Source: Eustoma russellianum (Eukaryota; Streptophyta; Magnoliopsida; Gentianales; Gentianaceae). From it: 64,000 nt of DNA. The notes beneath the pieces were generated by a model, which saw nothing but the letters and a program-made list of their open reading frames with translations, was not told where the DNA came from and did not search any database. Positions within the stretch are counted from its first letter, which is position 1. Every line of letters starts with the position of its first letter. Made by a program: the position numbers and the translations under genes. Of the stretch, positions 56,577-64,000 are shown piece after piece. The DNA is taken from positions 26,457,051 to 26,521,050 of the forward strand of contig AP025054.1 in assembly GCA_036186865.1 (NCBI GenBank). The letters run 5' to 3'.

Positions 56577-56586
56577 TGATGGAGAG
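56577..56586 (+). promoter_or_regulatory. Polypurine tract of short copia element
   Basis: TTGATGGAGAG lies immediately before TGTTAAAAG of the 3' LTR. Confidence 0.6.
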
Positions 56587-56756
56587 TGTTAAAAGATTCT
56601 ACAATCAATACAATTAATCAAGAAGATATAGATCATAATTGAGGAAGCAATCCAATATTAGGAATATATTTACTTGTGATTCTCATCATTCAGTTTCCTA
56701 GTTTATGATTTGATTAGGAATATTTTTTATTTGATTTGTGTTTGATTATGTTCTCT
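56587..56756 (+). repeat. 3' LTR of short copia element, truncated
   Basis: TGTTAAAAGATTCTACAATC and on to GATTATGTTCTCTTA match the 5' LTR; then the tail of a minus-strand RTE starts. The rest of the LTR was not found on the far side of the RTE. Confidence 0.82.
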
Positions 56757-58060
56757 TATCAATCAATCAATCAATCATGATACCCAGTATATCCTAAACG
56801 CAGCAAAAGCTATCGTTAGGTTCTGGAGAGGATTAGTAGTAGGCAAACAGTACCTCTATCCCAAGGGATAGAGAGTTTGCCTCCAGTGAGACCCGCGGCT
56901 CTAGATGTACCTATATAAACGACACAACAATAGGAATATGGTGTGCTAGTGTGTTAATGAGAACATTCAGTAAATGCAAATACGAAGCTTCCAATATGAA
57001 AATGGTTAGAAGCGTGTATATGCACATATAATGCAAGACAAAAACAAAAACAAAAAAGTGCAAAAGTCAACTTAAAGCGTAGATAGTATCTAATCTCCTA
57101 AATATACCCTAAGGTGCCCTTATATCCAGCCTAAACCTCGTTAACCTTAATCCTCTGCTTCCATGAACTCCTGTCCTGAAGCATGTGCTCAGAGAGGTGC
57201 AAATCTATTAGATCATGCCTAATCCGCTCATTCCAAATCAATTTGGGTCTGCCTTTACTCTTCTTTCCCTCTACAATGAGGCTTTCAACTGCTCTGACAG
57301 ACATTGTTGTCTGTCTCCTTTTGACATGCCCAAACCATCTCAGCCTCCCCTCCTTTATCTTATCTGCTATACTAGCCACCCCTAACCTTTTCCGAAATAC
57401 ATCATTTCTGATCAGGTCTACCCTTGTATGCCCACACATCCACCTCAACATCCTCATCTTTGCCACTTTCTAGGGTCTTTTGATGGCCCAGCAGTCTGTT
57501 TCATATAACATTAACCGGCTACAGTGCCACCTTATTAATTTTTCTCCTTAATTTAGTTGGAAGATTCTTGTCATACAGCACCTCTGAGGCTGCCCTCCAT
57601 CTACACCAGCCTTCGTGAACTCGGTGTGATACATCACTATCTATGTTTCCATCATGCTGTACAAATGATCCTAGGTACTTGAACTTACTTACCTGTGGTA
57701 CCACCTGACCCTCGATGGTGAGCTGGATGTTCTCACCGTCAGTTGCGCCACTGAAATCGCAATGCAGATAATCGGTCTCAGTGCGACTAATCCTTAAGCC
57801 TTTTCTCTCTATAACAACTCTGCATTGCTCTAGTCTCATACTCAAGGTATGTCGACTCTCTGCGACTAATACAATATTATCTGCAAAAAGCATACACCAC
57901 GGAACTGAATCCTTGATCGTCTTTGACAACTCATCAAGAACAACTGCGAAAAGAAATGGGCTCAACACAGACCCTTGATGGAGGCCTACCTCAATTGGAA
58001 AGAGGTGAGAATGAATTTTCTTAACAGTCTTGGACATTTTCTTAACATTTCTATACATAA
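56757..58060 (-). mobile_element. RTE-clade LINE, 5' truncated (minus strand)
   Basis: Tail (TCAA)n at 56,757-56,775, the RTE 3' block with TATCCCAAGGGATAGAGAGT, then the C-terminal part and the RT palm; truncated at about 58,060. The protein is broken between 57,466 and 57,519 and has FADN at the RT site. Confidence 0.9.
57131..58058 (-). pseudogene. RTE RT end and C-terminal region (minus strand)
   Basis: From 58,058: SHLFPIEVGLHQGSVLSPFL, WCMLFADNIVLVAESRHTLS (second Asp of FADD changed to Asn), VVPQVSKFKYLGSFVQHDGN and GWCRWRAASEVLYDKNLPTK to 57,519. After a frame change: MRMLRWMCGHTRVDLIRNDV, GRLRWFGHVKRRQTTMSVRA, ending at 57,131. The Asn alone would abolish polymerase activity. Confidence 0.9.
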
Positions 58061-58432
58061 GAACTCTTCTGAGGTTATTGATGAATGTTATCGATTGTCA
58101 GATTATTTCATCAGGAGGATAATTGCAGAGCTACTGCTGAAATTTTTTCAATTAATGAAATGCCAATTGTGGAAATGCCAAGAGATTTAAATTAGTCTGC
58201 TCATGAGATAGCTTCATTTGCTAAAAATTATAGTGGAAGGATTAATTGGACTTACATTCCCCCCTGATTTTCTGACACCATTTCTATGTCAGGATCAATC
58301 TTGATGTAATTCTTGATGTTTTCTCAATTAACGAAAGTTGTTTCTGTTGGAAATTTCAGACATAGAAGGTGAGGTAAAAACATAATCAAGCCAACGTGTA
58401 AAAAAGGTTATTATCCTTAAAGCAATTTTATT
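58061..58432 (+). other. Unassigned, possible RT-element coding trace
   Basis: A plus-strand frame near 58,130-58,265 reads IVEMPRDLN and, after a stop, SAHEIASFAKNYSGRINWTY, faintly like the end of a retroelement RNase H. Too short and interrupted to assign. Confidence 0.25.
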
Positions 58433-58606
58433 TCTACAATGTGCAAAATAGACTGCACGATAAATACTTCTTATGATACAACGACTTACTTCTACAATGT
58501 GCAAAATAGATTGCACGATGCATACTTCTCATGATACAATGACTTGTTTCTACAATGTGCAAAATAGAATGCACAATAAATACTTCTCATGATACAACGA
58601 CGCCTT
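58433..58606. repeat. Tandem repeat, 58 bp x 3
   Basis: TCTACAATGTGCAAAATAGA and the following bases through ATGATACAACGACT recur at 58,433, 58,491 and 58,549 with a few substitutions. Confidence 0.9.
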
Positions 58607-59601
58607 CTAGTCATTCGCACTACAAGAGAAAGATTGAACTCATATGTAGAAGTGTTTAAAATAAGAGAATAAGAGAGAAAATCTACATGAAGTTTTCCAT
58701 CAAGTATACACTTCAACTTTACTACTATCCTATTTGCATACTACTTGTAACACCTTAATGAAGGTTTAATTCATGTATAAAGACTCTGATTCTGCAGATT
58801 TCTAACTTCCAGAGTAGTTTATGAACGTTTAAAATAATTAGATGTGTCCCGAAATTCAAAAATATACACTACAATATGAAAATGTGCCGTTTGGTGCATC
58901 CTGTTTTGAGTGAACTTCTCGAGAGCGACCCCGGAGCACTCATGGATGACTTCCCATAACCTGACAATAGCGGTGCTCTCAATCAGTCAGGAGCATTTTC
59001 TAGTTTCTGAGAGTTTCTTTTAAGGTTCTGGACACTTTTATGCCAACCAATTTTTACGCTTAAAATTATTTTGATTTAAAGCATTCAAAGGAGTACTTTT
59101 AACTGCTTTTTTCTTCCAATATTTTCCATTAAAAAAAAAGATGTACATGTTCCGAAGTTTCTGTGGCAGATGCTGATAAAGCATTGACTTTTTTCATGGG
59201 CTTTTCTAAGCTATATAATGTATAAGTAGTTACCTTTTTTCAAAAATTTAAACCCATGGAGATGTTGCCTGCCCCGTGTTGCTTACCCACTCAAGAGACA
59301 GTGACAACTTCTTTTTGAGAAAATGTAAAGATTCGCAATACTACATTAAATAAAATGAAGATTAGAACATGGCATATGTAAATGAGCGTAAGTGGTAAAT
59401 ACCGATAATGATTAATTTTTTTTTCAGGGTAGCGAAGAAAAATCTCAATAAAATTGATACTCAATACTGATGTCTGCTGTTAAACTCATAATAATGTCAT
59501 TAGGCCTGAACTGACCCCTGTCTATCTGATAGATGAATCATTGTCTTTATAATTATAGTATAAGAGCTAACTAGTGAACAGTAAGAGTCCGGTAGAGGAT
59601 T
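58607..59601. other. Unassigned 1 kb
   Basis: AT-rich, no reading frame or repeat that I recognise. A GC-richer patch near 58,920-58,995 (GAGAGCGACCCCGGAGCACT) may be part of an old LTR. Confidence 0.4.
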
Positions 59602-60300
59602 TGTAAGGTCCGTGATGAACACTCTAGAGGGGGGTGAATAGAGTGTTGGGCAATTTTGCGGAATTTTCTCGTTTTAGCTCAATACAAAACAGAGACACTC
59701 AAAATCAATAAAGAAGGAGATGAGAGATAATGATTGTAGACACAAGATTTAGAGTGGTTCGAATCTTAAATGATTCTACTCCACTACCACTTTGCTTTCA
59801 AAGTGGATTTTCAACAGCAACTTTCTTATTACCTTTGATAAGGAACAAGAATAACAACAGCAACACTTACACTAACTCTAGTGCAAGCAACAACTACAAC
59901 AACCGCAACTTATTGCACAACCAATTTGTGCAATACCAACAACAGCAACAGCAACTTGTTGCACATACACTTTGTGCAACCTCAACAACTACAACTATAA
60001 GCAAGAACAAGTTCTTGCTTCCTCACAACTTCGACAAAGTTCTCTCAAGAACTTTCTCACAGTAGGTTGAATGAAGTAGTAGGGATCACACTTTCTTTTC
60101 TAGTCTAAACACAAGCAATAGATCAAATGTTTATGGTTCCTCTTGTGTTAGACTACCTATCTCTCAATATCCAACAATGAAGAACAAAGAAAGGCTTAAC
60201 AAGCTTTAAGCACTTTTACACATATGAGAGAAATATACAACAATGAAGAATGAAGCTTGATGATGGAAAAAGTGTGTAATTGCCTCATCCAAGCCTCTTC

Positions 60301-60308
60301 TATTTATA
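60301..60308 (-). promoter_or_regulatory. Putative family C LTR TATA box
   Basis: CATCTATAAATAGAAGAGGC on the minus strand, the same context as in families A and B. Confidence 0.6.
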
Positions 60309-60576
60309 GATGAAGTTCACCACGTTTTTGAGGCTCTCCACCAAGTCTTCATCTTCAAAAATGTCAAGATTATGTCCAAATAGTCTTTAGTCACCCTATG
60401 GAGTGATTTGATCTTGAATAGCCACCCTAGAGAATCTTAGACATGTATACAATAGTCAAGGAAGCATGTAATATGTTTGGTTAAAGTCTACAAGAAATTT
60501 GAGCAAGATTGGAAAGAGAAAACACCATGAATCTCCCTTGGATTTTGTTCCAACGTTCATAAAAATTTGAATTCTG

Positions 60577-60890
60577 GGGGACATCGATCGATCTATGTGA
60601 GGGTATGATGTACATCGATCGATCTATGTGAGGGTATGATGTTAGACAGTATGATTTCAGAAAGATTCTGGATGACATCGATCGATCTATGTCAGGGTAT
60701 GATGTACATCGATCGATCTATATCAGGGTATGATGTACATCGATCAATCTATGTCAGGGTATGATGTACATCGATCTCTGTTTTAGAGATCTATGTCAGA
60801 GTATGATCTACATCGATCTCTGTTTTAGAGATCTATGTCAGGGTATGATGTACATCGATCTCTGTTTAGAGATCTATTTCAGGGTATGAT
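60577..60890. repeat. Palindromic ATCGATCGAT box array, family C
   Basis: Nine or so units of about 33 bp, ACATCGATCGATCTATGTCA followed by GGGTATGATGT. The later units replace the box with ATCGATCTCTGTTTTAGAGA, itself an inverted repeat (TCTCTG...AGAGA). Confidence 0.88.
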
Positions 60891-61375
60891 GTTGATTTCT
60901 TATTTCCAAGTATAAAACGACTTTTCATTCCTTTTTCAAACATCTTTTAAGCTTCATCAAAACATTCATATCCCAACAATCTCCCCATATGTGAGAAATC
61001 TATCTCTCACAATGGATTTTTCTCATTTTGTTCTAATTCCAAATTATGAAATATCTTTTTATCTCATTTTCAACGATCTTTTAAATTCATCAAAACAATT
61101 CATTTTCCAACAATCTCCCCCTTTTTGATGATTTCAAAACCATGACTCAAAAGATATTTTTGCTTGATAAATTTACATCTAAACTTGATATTTTACAACT
61201 CCCCCTCAGTCAATGCTCCCTCATCATATGAACACATCAAAAACTCTCTCTCAACATGTAATTTTCCAAAAATCAATAAGTATGATGACAATATCAAAAT
61301 GCTGCCCCTCAATAGATAATTCTCCCAAAACCAAATGAAAAAGTTTTCAAAACTTCCTCCCAACCAAACCATGCA

Positions 61376-61590
61376 TCAAAGCATATATCAAGTCAAGCTT
61401 CACCATGTCATACCAAATAAGCACATCAAGTAAGCATACCATATCCATCAAGCAAGCAAGCATATCATGTTTATCACATGCATATCCATCAAGCAAGCAT
61501 ACCCAAACCTTCATTTCTACACAATCATCCATCATATCCAAGAGCATGTTTAAACACAAGCTTATCCAAGCAAGCATGCCTAAGCATATA
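61376..61590. repeat. Degenerate CATATCAAGCAAGCA-rich stretch
   Basis: Words ATCAAGCAAGCAT, CATATCCATCAAG and AAGCATACC recur irregularly across about 200 bp, part of the non-coding 3' region of the family C element. Confidence 0.6.
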
Positions 61591-61867
61591 CCATTTTGTC
61601 CCATATACCGTATATCAAGTCTCATACACAAGCTACATACATGAGTCATATATCAAGCCACATATACAAATATGCCAATGTACCAACATACGTATTAATG
61701 TACCAACATGCGTATTAATGTACATACACCATTTTGTCCCATATACCGTATATCAAGTCTCATACACAAGCTACATACATGAGTCATATATCAAGCTACA
61801 TATACAAATATGCCAATGTACCAACATACGTATTAATGTACCAACATGCGTATTAATGTACCAACAT
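61591..61867. repeat. 138-bp tandem repeat, two copies, with 20-bp subrepeats
   Basis: CCATTTTGTCCCATATACCG starts at 61,591 and again at 61,729; the copies are nearly identical. Each ends in two or three units of GTACCAACATRCGTATTAAT. Confidence 0.9.
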
Positions 61868-62212
61868 GCGTATTCTCCCCCTTTTTGTAATCATCAAAAT
61901 TCTATAAGACAAAGCAAAAAATTTATTGCATTTCCTCTTATTCAAAGTATTCAGGCTCCCCCTCAACATATGATATACTCATTTTTTATCATACCTATTA
62001 ACCTTAAAATATATATCACCTTATATTAATCCCATATTGCATCACATGCCTTATATATACTCCATAAATCTGTATATTTTTCTTCTCCTTTTTTTAAAGG
62101 ATAATAAGGCACAATAAAAAGACCATATAAAGAAGATGAAAAGAAATCATAAGATCATGCAAGTTTTTAAAGTACAAATTTAATACAAAATAAGTGATAA
62201 ACTAAAACCTAG

Positions 62213-62571
62213 TTAGGAAGGGGTAAATTTTTTCTCTGGAACCCGCACTTTCTCTTTTCTAGCCTTGAGGACTTGTTTGATGTTAGTATTATCATAACAA
62301 TTTTTGTAAAAGTTCTTCTCAACATCATTTTCATCCATCACTATATCCGATTTCTTTAACATGGAGTAGACGAGGTTGCGATAAGAAGCGAATTGTGTGA
62401 CTTAGTGGCTGCTTCTACCATATTTTCCATGGATAATTCCATAAAGTTCAAAAAAATTCTTGTTGCAAGGAGGTGGGATATGTAGAAGTCAAAGTTACTG
62501 AGAAGGTTACAGAAATTCCTAGTTACACAAAATATTACTGCCATAGTCAACACTCGATATACTAATGACAT
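62213..62571 (-). pseudogene. Unrecognised coding-like remnant (minus strand)
   Basis: From 62,571 the minus strand reads VYRVLTMAVIFCVTRNFCNL and FYISHLLATRIFLNFMELSM; near 62,380 the sense continues in another frame as FASYRNLVYSMLKKSDIVMD, NDVEKNFYKNCYDNTNIKQV and a basic C-terminus ending at TAA 62,213-62,215. Composition looks protein-like in both parts and they join with one frameshift. I do not recognise the family; it may be a retroelement accessory frame or a host-gene piece. Confidence 0.35.
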
Positions 62572-63242
62572 ATTGTTTTAGTAGGATGGAAAACTAAGAA
62601 GCTTTTAAATTGGTCCTCATCGACCTTTCATCTTGCCCCATCCTATTTTCATATATCAATTCTTATATAACCCTTCACCAGGAGCAAATCATTTATAATC
62701 CTAACATTCCATTCTAGGTATGTACCATGAATCACATTAAGCATTGCATATGGAAAAGTATTCAAGTATTCCACCTACAAGTGTGCATAAAATAGTCTAG
62801 TGTACATTCTAGACATTCTGTTCATCTACATCTCATTCCAAAGAGGTCTCTATTTTTGAATATCTATCCAATCTAAGACTAGCATCAACTCATCATTTTT
62901 CTCAAAATCCTTGATTTTCAACAATTCCAAGGGAGTCGATGTCCTCTCATCCATCTCTCATTCGGTAAATGATTCTTAAGCATGTGGAGGGATGTATTTA
63001 AAGTTACTTGGCACATCTAACGCTCTAATTCTGCAAGTTTTATCCACAAGAAGTTTTAGATGGTTAACCATCTCCTTAAATCCATCAACTTCTCAGTCTT
63101 GAAGAAATCCGTGCCTCTAGTCCTGACCGTCCAACTTCTTGGTCCATTAGGGACTGTGTGCTTTGGCCTTGAGAAGATTGTTTGATCCTCCTTCACTATG
63201 TTTAAAGTTTCTTGACCTCTTGTAAATTTTTCTTTTTGTAGT
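62572..63242. other. Unassigned 670 bp
   Basis: AT-rich sequence without a recognised frame or repeat; short minus-strand frames are not family-like. Confidence 0.4.
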
Positions 63243-64000
63243 TGTCCTCCATGAGTTGTCAAAGCCGATACAGGAGGCAGTTCCGTGGTGTATGCTTTTT
63301 GCTGACGATATTGTATTAGTCGCAGAAAGTAGACATACCCTGAGTATGAGAGTAGAGCAGTGGAGAGGTGTTTTAGAGAGAAAAGGCTTAAAGATTAGCC
63401 ATTCTAAGACCGAGTATCTGCACTGCGACTTCAGCGGCGTAGCAGACAGTGAGGATAGCCCGTTCACCATCGATGGTCAAGTGGTACCACAAGTGAGTAA
63501 GTTTAAGTACCTAGGATCATTTGTGCAGCAGAATGGCGACATAGATAATGATGTAGCACATCGAGTTCAAGCAGGCTGGTGTAGATGGAGGGCGGCCTCA
63601 GGAATGCTGTGTGACAAAAATTTCCCAACTAAATTAAAGGGAAAATTTTATAGGATGGCAGTGCGACCGGCAATGCTATATGGGACAGACTGCTGGGCCA
63701 TCAAGATGTCACAATTACAGAAGATGGAAGTGGCAGAGATGAAAATGTTAAGATGGATGTGTGGGCATACAAGGCTAGACCGGATCAGAAATGAGGTATT
63801 TCGCGAAAGGTTAGGCGTGGCTAGTATAGCCGATAAGATAAGGGATGGAAGATTGAGGTGGTTTGGCCATGTCATGCGGAGATAGACAACGGCGTCGGTC
63901 AGAGCAATTGAAAGCCTCATTATAGAGGGAAACAGGAGTAAAGGCAGGCCCAAACTGACTTGGGATGAGCAGATAAGGCACGACTTACTAGATTTGCACC
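63243..64000 (+). mobile_element. RTE-clade LINE, 5' truncated, runs off the window
   Basis: Starts abruptly inside RT at VVLHELSKPIQEAVPW and is coding to the window end with one stop. It is better preserved than the other RTE copies. Confidence 0.92.
63256..64000 (+). pseudogene. RTE RT end and C-terminal region
   Basis: The 209-codon frame has WCMLFADDIVLVAESRHTLS with intact FADD, VVPQVSKFKYLGSFVQQNGD, MAVRPAMLYGTDCWAIKM, MKMLRWMCGHTRLDRIRNEV and GRLRWFGHVMRR, then TAG at 63,883-63,885 where other copies have CAG (RRQTT). The same frame continues TTASVRAIESLIIEGNRSKG to the window edge. A single C-to-T change explains the stop. The domain start is missing, so it is still a dead copy. Confidence 0.9.

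Larger units (their letters stand above)
54929..56756 (+). mobile_element. Short copia element carrying a host-gene copy
   Basis: 5' LTR of 263 bp, PBS, 1.4 kb internal region and a 3' LTR (56,587-56,756) cut short by an RTE. The internal region has no gag-pol domains apart from a possible pol tail near 56,500-56,580; instead it holds an antisense copy of a plant gene. It would depend on a helper element for movement. Confidence 0.8.
59602..60977 (-). repeat. Family C Sirevirus-like LTR (minus strand)
   Basis: On the minus strand it starts TGTTGGGATATGAATG (or about 130 bp earlier, see the polypurine entry) and ends CTATTCACCCCCCTCTAGAG, then GGACCTTACA. TATA box TATAAATA on the minus strand at 60,301-60,308. 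It carries an ATCGATCGAT array and a CAA/TTG-rich U5 stretch (59,840-59,990). The CAA-rich 111-codon frame at 59,730-60,065 is not a gene. Confidence 0.75.
60978..61965 (-). promoter_or_regulatory. Polypurine-tract cluster upstream of family C LTR
   Basis: On the minus strand, purine tracts recur near 61,950 (TTGAGGGGGAGCC), 61,875 (AAAAAGGGGGAGAAT), 61,305, 61,200 (CTGAGGGGGAGTTG), 61,105 (AAAAAGGGGGAGATTGTTGG) and 60,985 (ATGGGGAGATTGTTGGG). The last two each precede a TGTTGG LTR-like start, so the LTR beginning appears twice. Pol is not present beyond it. Confidence 0.7.

Noticed and set aside
58000..58020. Possible remainder of the short copia 3' LTR (GTGAGAATGAATTT shared with 55,143-55,156)
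   Set aside because: The same bases fit the RTE protein (SHLFPIEVGL) and nothing after them matches the LTR, so the match is taken as chance.
58085..58270. Ty3/gypsy RNase H remnant
   Set aside because: Resemblance is weak, interrupted by stops and without a catalytic motif.
59730..60065. 111-codon Asn/Gln-rich frame
   Set aside because: It is a CAA-repeat stretch inside the family C LTR, not a gene.
60577..60890. Regularly spaced palindromic repeats, CRISPR-like at first sight
   Set aside because: Plant nuclear context inside an LTR; spacers are not unique and units are plain tandem repeats.

Overview
The window is nuclear DNA of a flowering plant, probably a eudicot. It is AT-rich and almost wholly built of transposable elements: plant L1-like LINEs with an RNase H domain, RTE-clade LINEs with an ATTG-type tail, Sirevirus-like Ty1/copia elements, and traces of Ty3/gypsy LTRs. 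I see no intact host gene. The only host-gene sequence is a broken antisense copy of a small, probably mitochondrial, protein gene carried inside a short copia element (55.9-56.2 kb). All coding regions are pseudogenes with stops, frameshifts or truncations; no species can be named.

Layout: 1-725 is a probable Ty3/gypsy LTR end. 726-5,925 is a 5'-truncated LINE (ORF1 tail, endonuclease, reverse transcriptase, RNase H). 5,970-6,530 is the 3' end of a second LINE, tail-to-tail with a third LINE on the minus strand (6,531-9,727). 9,728-10,464 is a minus-strand RTE tail. 10,465-15,063 is the 3' half of a Sirevirus-like element with its 3' LTR (family A), followed by a second partial LTR (to 16,091). 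16,092-21,322 is a minus-strand copia element (integrase, protease, gag, leader, PBS, LTR). 21,323-54,753 is a nested complex: a LINE was hit by a full-length RTE (21,411-25,208) and, inside its RNase H domain, by a family B LTR, which was in turn hit by a family A Sirevirus. About 12.2 kb of this complex occurs twice (24,217-36,397 and 42,312-54,525), separated by a minus-strand family B element (36,398-40,779) and a gypsy LTR (40,780-42,030). 54,929-56,756 is the small copia element carrying the host-gene copy. 56,757-58,060 is a minus-strand RTE. 59,602-61,965 is the LTR and polypurine region of a minus-strand Sirevirus (family C). 63,243-64,000 is a comparatively well kept RTE that runs off the window.

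The nesting order can be read from target-site duplications: 16-18 bp around the RTE, CTAGA around the family B LTR and ATATA around the family A element. The right flank of the second 12-kb unit and the left flank of the first are the two halves of one older LINE, so the ancestral locus held one unit. The first unit contains a 10-N assembly gap and is indel-rich at its left end, so a false or poorly polished duplication must be excluded.

The most informative non-coding signals are arrays of the palindrome ATCGATCGAT in the LTRs, clusters of polypurine-tract copies upstream of 3' LTRs (both echo known Sirevirus features), conserved 3' terminal hairpins in the LINEs, and a family of larger stem-loops in LINE 3' regions.
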